Source: Neoarius graeffei
Lineage: Eukaryota; Chordata; Actinopteri; Siluriformes; Ariidae
Assembly: GCF_027579695.1 (NCBI RefSeq)
Contig: NC_083596.1
Coordinates: forward strand, 52,969,687 to 53,033,686
Direction of reading: 5' to 3'
DNA length: 64,000 nt
How positions within the stretch are numbered: position 1 is the stretch's first letter; each line of letters begins with the position of its first letter. Positions 11,314-25,439 of this stretch are shown here, piece after piece. A program made the translations under genes and the position numbers. The notes under the pieces are model-generated. The model saw only the letters and a list, made by a program, of their open reading frames with translations, had not been told where the DNA came from and did no database searches.

Positions 11314-13737
11314 TATGGCCTAGCTAAAGTGTGTTTGTTAGGCCTGGTGAGGCCTACTGAGCACGTGTTGCTAAAGACAAAGGGAAGCTGTCTAAAGTGT
11401 ATCAGGCCTGGTCAGGCCTGTTGAGCACGTGTTTTCTCAGTAACAAAAAGATTCCACACATAACATTACCAAACTCACTGAAACCTTGATAAGGTCAAAA
11501 TGTATGATAAGGAAATTAAAGTGTTAGTCAGAGAGGAGCATGCACAGCCTATCTATTAAACAATTGAGAGAACATAGAACCAAAATAAATCAACACGCTG
11601 CGTGTCTAACAGTGTAACAGATAAACCTGGGTTTAAATTCACACTATTTCAATAAAAGCAAATTCCTAAGACTATCTTAATTATGCCCAAATCTTACTTA
11701 ATCCTGCCTTTAGCAAGGTTCTGAGATGATGTTCGCCGTTGCAGAGCTTCGCTGTTCATGAAGCACGTGAGCCACCCGTGTAGAAAGTGCAGAGTCTTCT
11801 TGGGTCCGGCGGAGCACTTGGGTGGTTCCCGTGGAAAGCAGAGGACTCTTGGTCCGAACTTCAGCGTTCGTGAGGACAAGTCTCTGATCAGAATAAGATG
11901 CACAGCACTTGTGAGTTAAAAAGGATTCAATCGCTTCTTAACTTTTAACTTCCTGGGCTGCAGTCGTGACGTCACTTCTAATACAAATAAACCGGTTGTA
12001 ACTCAGGTTGAGTTTAAAGATCACGCTATTCTAGAGTTTACCTTGGCCAAGGGTAAGAAATCGCGCTGAATGATGGACCTTGCAAGAAAGAAAGAAAAAG
12101 ACGTCTTTTTGGTGGAGAGCATCTCTTTTGTGCATCTAGATTCCTTGAAATCCAGACACGAGAGACAAAGAGCGGAACTTCCGCCCGGACTTATGCGCGC
12201 ATGGCGGACTGACGTAGATGATCCCGCCCACGCGTGACGTAGGTCACGCGGCAGAGGACTGGGAATTGTAGTTCTTAGAGACAGAATGGCGGCATGATAC
12301 CTACAAGTGCAACATCTCCAACCTTCAGTGGAGAAGGCTGTGAGGTGTTGCAGCGATGGGCCGACTTCAAATCCAGTAAATATTCTCTTCGCCAGCAGGT
12401 CCAGAAGTTGGTCATAAGTCTTTGTCTGTAGCGCCACCTCCTGGTCATTTCCTCCTTGTTGGCTGTGGGATGATTAGTCTCAACTGGAAATGTCTTAAGA
12501 GGCAAGCAAGTCAGTCTCTGACCTACCAAGAAGTGTGCAGGTGTTAATGGCTCTGGCTCATCCACATCATTGTGCACATAAGTGAGCGGCCTTGAGTTTA
12601 TTGTGGATTCATCTTCAGTTAAAATGGTGCACATCTCTTCAAAGTTTAGTTTAGCTCTGCCAAGCACCTTTCTGAGAATAATTTTGACTGACCTTACAAG
12701 CCGTTCCCAGAATCCGCCCCACCAGGCTGCTCTTTCAGCGATGAACCGCCAGGTGATGCCCTTCTCTGAGAAGAACTCCCGTAGCTGTGGATCTTTAATA
12801 CCTTGCCAGAGCTCCTTCAGATCCTGGTCAGCTCTCTTGAACGTCTTGGCATTATCTGAATAAATCACCTTGCACAATCCTCTTCTTGAGATGAATCGTT
12901 TTAAAGCCAACAAGAAGTTCTCTGTGGACATATCCGAGACTAACTCTAAGTGCACAGCTCTGGTTACAGCACAAGTGAACAGTGCTACATACGCCTTTGT
13001 CATGGAGCTTGGTGTCTTTACATAGAGTGGCCCTGCGAAGTCCACACCTGTAATTTCGAATGGCGGTGATTCTGTTATTCTGTCCCTTGGCAGCGGTGCA
13101 GTAGTCTGTTGTCCAGGCTTTGCCTTGAATTTCTTACAGAATACACATTTGGACACAATCTTCTTCACTACCTGTCGTGCCCTCAAAATCCAATATTTCT
13201 CTCTTGTCTGCATTAAGTGTCTCCTACACCGGCATGTATTATCTGCTCATGTTGATACTGCACCAACATCTCTGTATATCTGTGGCTGTTGGGCAAGATC
13301 CAAGGGTGTTTTTCTCTGTAAGAGAGATCAGAATGCTGTAGCCTTCCTCCAACACTAAGCAAGTCGTCTTCATCCAGAAATGGTTTTAGTTCTCGTATTC
13401 TGGAGTCAGTGTTGGGGCATTTCCCTGCTTTCAGCAGATCAATTTCGGAACTGAAACTCTGGATCTGAATGACCCTTATCCAATGTTTTTCTGCTTCATT
13501 CAGCTCTTCTGCTGTCAGTTCGCCACTCATTTTTGATCTTGAGCGTGTGTTGGTGATAAATCTCTTTATCCAGGCCGTCACCCGGAGCACTGTCTTTAGT
13601 TTGCTGTACTTCTCTAGACATAAAACAGGGCTTAAGAAGTCTGGGTCTTGCCTAACAAACTGTACGGCAATCTGGTGTTTCGATCTGAGTTCCGATGTTA
13701 CCTCATCTTCCTGAATATCTTTCTGAGTGCTCTCTGA

Positions 13738-14343
13738 TGCCCCTTTTCCACCAAAGCAGTTCCAGGGCTGGTTCGGGGCCAGTGCTTAGTTTGGAACCGG
13801 GTTTTCTGTTTCCACTGACAAAGAACTGGCTCTGGGGCCAGAAAAAAACGGTTCCAGGCTAGCACCAACACTCTGCTGGGCCAGAGGAAAGAACCGCTTA
13901 CATCAGCGGGGGGGGGGGGGGGGGGGGGGGGGGCGGAGTTGTTAAGACCGACAACAATAACAAGACCGTGAAAGATCGCTATTTTTAAGCAATGAGAAGC
14001 AGCAGCTGTACAAACGCGAAGTCATCCATTATTATTATTGTTGTTGCTGCTGCTGCTTCTTCTGCGTTGTTTTTGCTTCGATATTCGCGCCAAGGTTTAT
14101 GCAAACGTAGCGACGTAACTGACGTATACAGCGACGTAATGACGTATACAACGACGTACGGTAATGATGTATACAATGACGTAACTGACGTATACAGCGA
14201 CGTAATGACATGTCTTCTCTTAGCACCGCGAGTGATGGAAAAGCAAGCTGGTTCTCAGCTGGCTCGCAAGTTGAACGAGTTGTGAACCAGCACCAGCACT
14301 GGCTCCAAACCAGCCCTGGAACTGATTTGGTGGAAAAGGGACA
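13738..14343. mobile_element. Harbinger-like MITE, copy 1 (inside BEL/Pao)
   Basis: A 606-bp element whose ends are 45-bp inverted repeats (TGCCCCTTTTCCACCA at the left, matched from the right). It is flanked by a 3-bp duplication TGA (13735-13737 and 14344-14346). A second copy is at 43251-43778. It includes a run of about two dozen G at 13909-13933 and a cluster of TGACGTA words at 14107-14215. No coding capacity. Confidence 0.9.
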
Positions 14344-17300
14344 TGACTGATCAGGTGACATCAAAACACAAGGTCCATTCCACCACAATGTACTCTGCTT
14401 CAGGTCCTGTACAGCTAGGCCTCTGGTGGGAAGGTCAGCCGGATTTAATTTCTCTTTGCAGTGAGACCATGACTGTGGGTCAGTTAGAGACTGGATTTCT
14501 ATGACTCTATTCGCTACAAACTGTTTCCACTTATGAGCAGAACTGCAAACCCAGTGCAGCACTATCATTGAGTTTGTCCATAGTCTGAGTTGTGTCTTGT
14601 CCAGCTGCAGTGCTTTCATGAGTGTGTTTCCCAACCTAGCTGCTATTACAGCACCCATCAGCTCCAGAAGTGGCAGTGTCATTCTTTTGAGGGGAGCCAC
14701 TCTGGACTTGGATGCTACCAGGCTCATGGTCACTTCTCCTTCCATTGTTTCTCCTTGAAGATAAGCGACTGCACTGTAAGATCTCTCACTTGAGTCACAG
14801 AATACATGTAGCCTTAACTCTTGACTGTTCTGATGTGGCATGTGTGTTTGGTACCACCGTGGGATTGACACCTGGTGCAGTTGAGGGAGCTCAGAACACC
14901 ACTGCTGCCATTTCTTCGTCAAATCAGGTGGCAGCTCCTCGTCCCACTTAAGCCCTCTCTCCCACATCTCCTGGAACAAGCATTTTATCCTTATTGTGAA
15001 GGGAGTCAAGAATCCTAAAGGGTCAAAAATGTGGGCAGAAGACTGCAGGACACTTCGTTTTGTGTTTTCTCTTTCTTTCAGAATATCAAGCAGCCCCCTG
15101 AGGTCGAACACAAACTCGTCAGTGACTGGTCTCCACACCAAGCCCAACACCTTGAGCACGGACCCATGTGGTTCTGAATGTGCAGCGCAATCCATTGAGC
15201 TCTCCTGCCATTTTTCCTTGAGCTCCTGAGAGTTTGTCATCCATTTACATAACTCCATGCCTGCTTCAGACATAATGTTTTTGGCTGTGCTTGTCACTGC
15301 GTATGCCTCGGTCACCTCACTCGCACTAGCAATAAAGTCATCTACATAGAGTGAGGAGCTGATGATTTCTACCATCCTTGGGTGTTCTAACTCGTACCGT
15401 CTCAAGTGCTTCCTAATGGTAGCTGCAAGCAGGAATGGACTTGATGAAGCTCCGAACACCACCCTCGTCATTCTGAGCATGCGCAGCTTCAGGTCTTTCT
15501 CCTGCGTAGGTGGACCTGTGAACCACAGAAATCTTACAGCTTCCCGGTCTCTTTCTGAGAGTGAAATCTGCAGAAATGCTTTCTTAATGTCTGCCATATA
15601 AGCAACTTCATGCAGTCTAAATTTGATCAAAACACTCATCAGATCTGGATTCAAATTGGGACCTGTTAGGAGACAGTCATTTAGTGAGGGACTTCTATCT
15701 TCGTGTGATGAAGCATCGAAGACAACCCACAGTTTTGTTGTCGCCTTATCCTCCCTCAATACTGCGTGATGGGGTAAGTAATATGTTTGAGTGCCTTGTG
15801 GTGATGCATGCTCCAGTGGCACATCCTCAGCCATTCCTTGCTTTAAGTAGTCTTCCACGACTTCATTGTATCGGCTATAGAGTGTGACATCTTTGCTTAG
15901 TTTCTTTTTCAGACCCTCAAGTCTCTTTTTTGCAATGCGGTAATTGTCTTGAAGTGGAGGATGATTCTGTCGCCATGGCAAATCCACTTGGTAACGCCCA
16001 TCCTTGAGAATGGAGGTTTCTTCGAACCGCTAAAATGCTTCCACATTCTCTGGGCTCTCAGGCTTCTCACTTCTGATGCCCAGAGACTCGAGCTCCCAGA
16101 ATGCATGCAGCTGTTTATCAATCTGTGCATCCTTGCTGAGCAGTACGTGCATGCATGTCGTCTCTGTCATGCTAGACACTGCTACTGGGGCTTGCACTGC
16201 CCATCCGAAAGTGCTCTCCAGTGCCACTAGGCTCTTTGTCAGTCTTTCTACTCGGCCTGATACTATCTGCCAGTAATAATCAGACCCAATTAGCACAGAC
16301 AGTTCAGCTTTGTCATCTCCAGCACAGTCTGCTAGTTGAAGACCTCTTCTTTTCATCTCTTTCTGTATAGGTTCACCAGGAACTTTCACCAGCGCTGTGC
16401 ACACATTGGGGGTGACAACTGCCTCTATTTCAATTCTCTGCTGCTTATTCCACACATTCTCCAAGCTGAGCTTCACTATGTTGCGACTCACCGTTGTTGG
16501 AGCAGAGGAGCCAAACGTGTGAAGAGTAAGCGTCCCTTGTCTAGTGACGGGTAGCTCCAGCTCCTTCACCACATTCTCATGCACAAAACTCCCCTGACTA
16601 CCTCCATCTAACAGGCAGCGGACCATCTTCCTGCTCGTGGGCCCTACGACCCATGCCTTGGCGGTTTGTAGTAGCACAGTGTTCTCAATGTCAGATTTGT
16701 CTTTCTCCACTCGGGGAATTACTGAGGAAGCAACAGTGTTCGTGTTGGCTGACGCAGCAGGTGGGGATGGCTCATTTTTCTCACAAATGGCTGCATGATG
16801 CCTGCCTCCACATGTGGCACATGACATGCCCTTTGACCTGCAGGACCTAGTGATGTGTTTGGACCCCAGGCACACAAAGCACCTGCCAAGCTTCTTCAGC
16901 TTTTCTTTGCGTGCTGACACTGTGTGGTCTGGGCAATTCTCAGATTTGTGTTCAGCGCTATCACAGAACAAGCAGTTTTGGATTTTCTGATCAGCGACAT
17001 GTAGTGCAGCTGCAGAGGTCATGCTTGGTTTCTTTACTTTTACATCACTGGCTGAATATGATTTGCTGCATGTTTTGTTAGCGGTCTGGTTTCCTTTCTG
17101 GTTATATGATTTCATCATTTGTAAAGTTCTCTCATGGATCTGAATCTCTTTCTGTAGGAATTTAAGCACTTTGGGCACATTCCACTCCTCATCATCTCCT
17201 CTTTCACGACTGTATTCAAGAGCCATGTCATCTGGCATCATCTGGAGTAGTATTGGGCATAACGTACCACCATAGGTCTCTGATACCACTCCCAGTGACT

Positions 17301-18079
17301 CTAGGCTTCTGATTTGAATTTCACATTCATCATATAACTGCCTTAATGCACTGACATCAGAGGATTTCTTTACAGGAGTGAGATTCAGAAGCTTGGACAT
17401 GTGAGCATTTATAATGAGATCTTTCCTTCCAAATCTTTTTTGGAGTATACCAACTGCAGCATCATAATTAGTGTCTGTCAGTGTGAGTCCTGCTACTGCC
17501 TTTGCAGCCGTTCCAGTAAGATAAGTTTTCAGGTAGGTAAACTTTTCTCTTTTGCAAAGTGCACTGTTGGTATGAATAGCAGTCTCATACTGGTTCCAAA
17601 ATTCCTGCCATACACTTACATCTCCATTAAACTTCTCTATTGTAGCTTAGGCAGTCTCACTGTCTGTCTGTTTGTGCTAGCATCACTTGTCCGAGCAGAC
17701 TGAGTGTTACTCACAGTTTCACTTTCTTTAATCACTTGGTGAGCTCGTGTCTTCATCTCAATGACGCGGTCTCTGTATTCCTCCGCTTGTTCAATCTCAG
17801 CCTCCACGTCTTCTAGTGGAGTATGTTCCTCCATTATACTGTCCAGCTCTCGCAAGCTGTCCTCCTTTGCCGACAACACTGCTAACATTTCCCACACATG
17901 GTTGATATCCCTCTCTTCCTTTAGCAATTCAAGGTCGATCTGGTTTAGCAGTCTCGTTGTGGAGCTCCTTATTGACCAACGCTTTTTTTCGTCCTTTCCA
18001 ATTGTTCCACACCGGCCGGTCTCTCTTCATTATCTTCGTCATCCATCATGTTCTGTTTCCCGGGTTCTCGGCACCAAAA

Positions 18080-18461
18080 ATATTGTACATTTATCTTCTT
18101 GGCGACTAAAAAATAACGAAGCGAGACATTGCTTCTTTTCAACGTTTACTGAATTAAACAAGAGAACAGAATACAGCATGTGCTTGCATAGTTGTCTAAG
18201 TATAACAAGATGGTTGCACGCCAAACTAAAAAAAAAACCTTTTACGCAAATCAAGTTACGTTCAACGTGAATCAATGCATCTTGGGTAATGAAGTCTATT
18301 TCAATGTATTTCCTAAACAAATGACTAATAAACTGTCAATCTTAATGTTTATATCAATGAAATGTCAATTATATGTATTACTAACTTACTAATCCTTTTA
18401 GCTATTCTTTTAATAGTCTCTTCTAAACAAATATAATTCTAAACAAATAAAATTCTCAACA
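18080..18461 (-). repeat. 5' LTR of the BEL/Pao element
   Basis: A 382-bp direct repeat of 8272-8651. A primer-binding-site-like stretch (GGTGCCGAGAACCCG on the element's strand) lies just inside it at 18061-18075. Confidence 0.92.
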
Positions 18462-18672
18462 CTGGACACACAGAAGATTGGTGTCTTATCCTCATTTGTA
18501 TCTAAAATGACAATGAATTATGTGACCAATAAATCTTGTTCAGACATGACTGTGAGAATGAAGTGAAAATGGGAAATAACACGAGGAAAAAAATCCTGTT
18601 TCAACAACTGTCCTAAAGAGAAAGGAAGTATTGTATAGTCTTTGTGCTGGTATAATAAATAAATAAAATAAA

Positions 18673-20375
<1,703 letters not shown>

Positions 20376-20421
<46 letters not shown>
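20376..20421. repeat. (GATA)n microsatellite, right part
   Basis: Continuation of the GATA repeat on the other side of the Tc1 insertion. Confidence 0.95.
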
Positions 20422-20422
<1 letters not shown>

Positions 20423-20721
20423 AAGAGAAAGATACACTGTACAAGAGAAAAACTGAAATAATCTCTGTAAAAATAATTAAAAGAGCCGTTTAAAAAAATT
20501 ATCAGAGACAACTGGAAAAGGAAAAAACAACAGTGAAGGGGAATGCTATAAAGATCTGTAAGGAATGGGGTAAAGTGGAGAAAATAAGAGGAGGGAATGA
20601 AAGGGGGAAAAAAGCCAGGAGATACTTTTCTTTTCTTGGGGCAAATTTGATTGGTTATGACACTTTAACACATAAACCAAATACATGTGATGGGAGTGGT
20701 AAGATGGCAGCCAGATTGTTG
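20422..20721. other. AT-rich spacer, nothing recognised
   Basis: A-rich sequence between the microsatellite and the LINE; no gene or repeat ends identified. Confidence 0.4.
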
Positions 20722-21140
20722 TTGTTGATTTATTCAATATAAAAATGATCTTGTACATAATATATAAAATACAAGTACAAAAAAACATTAAAATATTGGG
20801 ATAACACAAGAAAGTGTAAACACTTATTTCCATTGTGGTCTCTAAAAAAAAAAAAAACCTGACAATATCAAAGAACAACATAATGTAAACTTAACAATAG
20901 AAAAATTAACTAATAAACAATTAACAGGTTATATAAGTATAAAAAAATAAATACAACAATATCACAAAAAAAACCCAAAAACGGTGATATACAATTGAAA
21001 AAACTCATCAATAAAAAATAAAAACACTAGATTCCTGATTGCTAAGATTTTGGAATAAAAATTGTTTGACTAGACGTTTAAACTGAGACTTGCTGGTAGC
21101 ACCTTGAATATGACTAGGTAATTCATTCCATAACAAAATA

Positions 21141-22745
21141 CAACCCCAATTCCAAAAAAGTTGGGACAAGGTACAAATTGTAAATAAAAACGGAATGCAA
21201 TAATTTACAAATCTCAAAAACTGATATTGTATTCACAATAGAACATAGACAACATATCAAATGTCGAAAGTGAGACATTTTGAAATTTCATGCCAAATAT
21301 TGGCGCATTTGAAATTTCATGACAGCAACACATCTCAAAAAAGTTGGGACAGGGGCAATAAGAGGCTGGAAAAGTTAAAGGTACAAAAAAGGAAAAGCTG
21401 GAGGACCAAATTGCAACTCATTAGGTCAATTGGCAATAGGTCATTAACATGACTGGGTATAAAAAGAGCATCTTGGAGTGGCAGCGGCTCTCAGAAGTAA
21501 AGATGGGAAGAGGATCACCAATCCCCCTAATTCTGCACCGACAAATAGTGGAGCAATATCAGAAAGGAGTTCAACAGTGTAAAATTGCAAAGAGTTTGAA
21601 CATATCATCATCTACAGTGCATAATATCATCAAAAGATGCAGAGAATCTGGAAGAATCTCTGTGCGTAAGGGTCAAGGCCGGAAAACCATACCGGGTGCC
21701 CGTGATCTTCGGGCCCTTAGACGGCACTGCATCACATACAGGCATGCTTCTGTATTGGAAATCACTAAATGGGCTCAGGAATATTTCCAGAGAACATTAT
21801 CTGTGAGCACAATTCACCGTGCCATCCACTGTTACCAGCTAAAACTCTATAGTTCAAAGAAGAAGCCGTATCTAAACATGATCCAGAAGCGCAGACGTCT
21901 TCTCTGGGCCAAGGCTCATTTAAAATGGACTGTGGCAAAGTGGAAAACTGTTCCGTGGTCAGACGAATCAAAATTTGAAGTTCTTTATGGAAATCAGGGA
22001 CGCCGTGTCATTCGGACTAAAGAGGAGAAGGACGACCCAAGTTGTTATCAGCGCTCGGTTCAGAAGCCTGCATCTCTGATGGTATGGGGTTGCATTAGTG
22101 CGTGTGGCATGGGCAGCTTACACATCTGGAAAGACACCATCAATGCTGAAAGGTATATCCAGGTTCTAGAGCAACATATGCTCCCATCCAGACGACGTCT
22201 CTTTCAGGGAAGACCTTGCATTTTCCAACATGACAATGCCAAACCACACACTGCATCAATTACAGCATCATGGCTGCGTAGAAGAAGGGTCCGGGTACTG
22301 AACTGGCCAGCCTGCAGTCCAGATCTTTCACCCATAGAAAACATTTGGCGCATCATAAAACGGAAGATACGACAAAAAAGGCCTAAGACAGTTGAGCAAC
22401 TAGAATCCTACATTAGACAAGAATGGGTTAACATTCCTATCCCTAAACTTGAGCAACTTGTCTCCTCAGTCCCCAGACGTTTACAGACTGTTGTAAAGAG
22501 AAAAGGGGATGTCTCACAGTGGGAAACATGGCCTTGTCCCAACTTTTTTGAGATGTGTTGTTGTCATGAAATTTAAAATCACCTAATTTTTCTCTTTAAA
22601 TGATACATTTTCTCAGTTTAAACATTTGATATGTCATCTATGTTCTATTCTGAATAAAATATGGAATTTTGAAACTTCCACATCATTGCATTCCATTTTT
22701 ATTTATAATTTGTACTTTGTCCCAACTTTTTTGGAATCGGGGTTG
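21141..22745 (+). mobile_element. Tc1/mariner transposon, apparently complete, inside the LINE
   Basis: 1605 bp with inverted ends (CAACCCCAATTCCAAAAAAG at the left; the right end ends TTTTTTGGAATCGGGGTTG), flanked by TA duplications at 21139-21140 and 22746-22747. Contains one long open transposase frame. Confidence 0.93.
21503..22576 (+). CDS. Tc1-like DDE transposase, uninterrupted frame (357 aa)
   Basis: Cut-and-paste transposase with no stop or frameshift. I chose the ATG at 21503 ([20 protein letters not shown]); an in-frame ATG at 21449 would add 18 residues with no family resemblance. The N-terminal helix-turn-helix includes [17 protein letters not shown]. The catalytic D, D and E lie in [22 protein letters not shown] and [11 protein letters not shown], with the DD34E-type layout. 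The C-terminal PCPNFFEM is encoded by sequence that repeats the terminal inverted repeat, so the gene runs close to the right end. Whether it is active cannot be judged from sequence alone. Confidence 0.9.
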   Translation: MGRGSPIPLILHRQIVEQYQKGVQQCKIAKSLNISSSTVHNIIKRCRESGRISVRKGQGRKTIPGARDLRALRRHCITYRHASVLEITKWAQEYFQRTLSVSTIHRAIHCYQLKLYSSKKKPYLNMIQKRRRLLWAKAHLKWTVAKWKTVPWSDESKFEVLYGNQGRRVIRTKEEKDDPSCYQRSVQKPASLMVWGCISACGMGSLHIWKDTINAERYIQVLEQHMLPSRRRLFQGRPCIFQHDNAKPHTASITASWLRRRRVRVLNWPACSPDLSPIENIWRIIKRKIRQKRPKTVEQLESYIRQEWVNIPIPKLEQLVSSVPRRLQTVVKRKGDVSQWETWPCPNFFEMCCCHEI

Positions 22746-23482
22746 TACTAGAATAACTAAATGAAGATTTACCATGAGACTTAACAACTGGTACTTGGAA
22801 GGACATGGCACTAGATCTTGTACTGATAGAGTGGCGGTTACATGTTGGTTCGAAAGAATGGGAAAGATAATTTGGAGCATTACCATTAACAATATTGTAA
22901 ACTAAATTATATTTTAACTGATTAACACGTAACTCAACTGGTAACATACCAACTAGTCCAAATTCGTGAGCGTCAATATATGTTCTGGCCGCTAGATTTA
23001 AAAGATATTGAATAATTTTATTCTGAGTACACTGTAACCGAGTTTTATATTTCTTGGTTAGACCAGTGTACCAGGCTGGCATAGTCAAAATGACATTGGA
23101 TCAGTGCCGATACAAGCAATTTCTTGGTTTTTATATCGACATTCCTTGCTTGTCTATATAGGAATTTCAGTTTGGCATTTGACTTACTGATGACATTTTC
23201 AGCCATGCCTTGTCCGGATAATGATTGATCAAGTTTGGCACCAAGGTATTTCACCTCTGTTTGACTATTCAGTGTATTTCCAGCACATTGCACCTGAATG
23301 GTATTACATTTACGAAGTTTAAATTTAGATCCGAAAAGTATAGACTCCATCTTTCCTAGGTGTAATGACATCTTATTATCAATCAGCCATTCTCTGATAG
23401 ATTCAAGCTCTGAGGAGAGAGATCTCTCTACACCCTCAGGACTATGGCCCGACACTATAAGGGCAGTGTCGTCCACATATAA

Positions 23483-24515
23483 TGCTAGCCGCACACTACG
23501 CCGACCCACGCGGTACTGAACCGACCCATTTCAGAGCCGACTCCCGACAGGGCACGCACATATCCCCGACTAACTCACAACTGTTGACGAGTGCAGTCGC
23601 GATTGAAGCGACACCAAACGAGATTATGCGAACTAAGCATCATAACAAACATTCCGCGAAATATCACGTGACAACTTAATAGCTTTGTGAGTGGCTTTAT
23701 AATATGCACGCAGCGCGGCTCCTGCCACTGATCTTTCAGGATCTCGAGGTCCTCGGGCCGAACTTTCTCTGTCCCTTCAGTGCGAGCCGTCAGAGCTGAC
23801 AGGTCTCATGTTTATTTCATATTGTGTGTGTGTGTGTGTGTCTAGGCCGTCTCGTTTTCCCTCCAGCCCGCGATGTCATTAACGGCAGGAGAGAGGAGCC
23901 TGCAGTGGCGCGCCTAATGAATTCCACTGTGGCTTTCTCTCTCCCCACCTCGTTACCCTGGCTCAGGGTGTCAAATTAAAACGGCTGGAGAAAAGAAGGA
24001 GGGATGGAGGTTGAGGAGAGAGCGCGCACTTGGTAGGGGGTAGTGGTGAGAGAGGATGTTATAATGGTTATGAGCTTTCAGTCTTGTGGTCAATAATGAA
24101 ATCTGATAGTCAATAATTAATGCTCAGCTGTTATTTATTATTTACGTCTATTCATGTAGGTTGTAATTGGGCATGTGATGAAAGTGTTTATATTGTTTTA
24201 TACAACGCAACACGTTATTGTTAAAAACGCGTCTCTGTGGACTTATCACTCACAGACAGCTGAACCAAAAAAAGAGCAGACTGTAACTCAGTACGACAAT
24301 ATTGTGTACAATCACATGATCACGAAATATCACGTGTTATATGCGAAAGATATGATTGGCTATTGCTAGCGACTCTCGCCGATCAGTCTGGCTCCCGATT
24401 AGTTTTTCGAATCAGCTGTGAGATGAGTCGGTACCATCGAAAACTAGTCTTTACGCCTGACTCGCGACTTCAGTTGGCTCGGTACGCTGAAAATCGGCGT
24501 AGTGTGCGGCTAGCT
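23483..24515. mobile_element. PIF/Harbinger-like non-autonomous transposon
   Basis: 1033 bp with inverted ends (GCTAGCCGCACACTACGCCG at both ends) and a 3-bp TAA duplication at 23480-23482 and 24516-24518, typical of Harbinger. It sits exactly within the LINE's LYVDD coding box. Holds a short (TG)n run near 23824-23840 and no transposase. Confidence 0.88.
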
Positions 24516-25439
24516 TAAGAGAATCTTAGAGCGGACAGACGATGGAATGTCATTCATATATACAAGGTATAGTAGGGGGCCTAAAATAGACCCCTGTGGT
24601 ACACCACATGTTATGGTTGTGGAATTTGAGATCGTACCACTAATCTCAACCTATTGTTTTCGCCCTGTCAAATAGGATCGGAACCAGTCTATAGCTGATG
24701 CATGACATCCTAGGGCTCCAAGTTTCTGTAAGAGGGTCCTATGATCTACCGTATCAAAAGCTTTTTGAAGATCTAAAAGGACCATGCCTATGTAATGGCC
24801 TTTATCTTGTTCCTGTTTGATATAATCAGTCAGATTGGCCAAACAGGTATCGGTAGAATAAGTGGATCTGAAACCGGACTGATATTCATATAAGAGCTTA
24901 TGAGCTCTGAGGTAATCATCTAATTGATTATAGATGACCCTCTCAAATAATTTTGATATTGTGCTCAGAATTGAGACCGGTTGGTAGTTACCTACATCCA
25001 ATTTGCTATTTTTCTTATGTATAGGCGTCACCCTTGCCTGTTTTAACTCATCTGGAAATTTACCAGATGTTATAGAAAGATTCAGAATATGCATTAATGG
25101 AGATGCAATGAGCTTGGCACCATCTTTTACAAATCTGGGTGACAATTGGTCTAAACCGGTAGTCTTGCTTGAATTTGGATCAGACAAGATCTTATGTACC
25201 ATGTCCTCCGAGACCACTGAAAGTTTGAAACCGTTAACAAGAGCATTAAGTGATCTATAATAATCCTTAATATGGCACCAACCATATTTACCAACAGAAG
25301 GAGGAAGCTTGTCAACAAGTGTAGAGGCAATGGTCGTAAAAAATTTGTTAAAATTTGTTAAAATGCTCAGATACTTTGAGTTTGTCAAAACAAGTCTCTC
25401 TATCAATATTTAGATGGCTTCACTCTGACGAGCCGATGA

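Larger units (their letters stand above)
8846..12290. mobile_element. 3.4-kb insertion within the BEL/Pao element, class unknown
   Basis: BEL/Pao coding similarity stops at about 8846 and resumes at about 12290. The intervening DNA has a degenerate repeat of GTGAATCATT-like words (8990-9125), a (TG)n run at 9345-9369, GGCCTGGTCAGGCCT-like words near 11340-11420, an AATAAA near 11980 and a GC-rich right end. Another transposon (9562-11313) sits inside it. Without that inner element the insert is about 1.7 kb and shows no coding region; a solo LTR of another family is possible but not shown. I could not find clear duplicated ends. Confidence 0.5.
8272..18461 (-). mobile_element. BEL/Pao LTR retrotransposon, broken fossil
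   Basis: LTR retrotransposon on the minus strand with 4-bp target duplication CTGG. From its 5' end (right side): 5' LTR 18080-18461, primer-binding site about 18058-18076, gag region with a zinc-knuckle and protease-like part about 16030-18050, reverse transcriptase/RNase H region of the BEL/Pao type about 14344-15987, integrase about 12290-13590, a short 3' coding remnant 8653-8845 with a purine tract, and 3' LTR 8272-8651. No envelope region is seen. It is broken: several reading-frame breaks plus two later insertions (13738-14343 and about 8846-12290). The two LTRs differ at only about 2% of sites, suggesting insertion within the last few million years, depending on the neutral rate. Confidence 0.92.
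7322..18660 (-). mobile_element. P/THAP9-like DNA transposon split by a BEL/Pao insertion
   Basis: About 160 bp at 7322-7484 is the near-identical inverted copy of 18497-18660; both read inward as CAAAGGCTGTACAATACTTC or close. These are long terminal inverted repeats. Removing the LTR element between the CTGG duplications at 8268-8271 and 18462-18465 leaves a derivative of about 1.15 kb holding only the 3' part of a transposase gene. It is bordered by the SINE tail on the left and a GATA microsatellite on the right. The superfamily call rests on the transposase fragment. Confidence 0.75.

Noticed and set aside
12582-12863. Plus-strand frames across the BEL/Pao region
   Set aside because: They are antisense shadows of the retrotransposon's coding regions.
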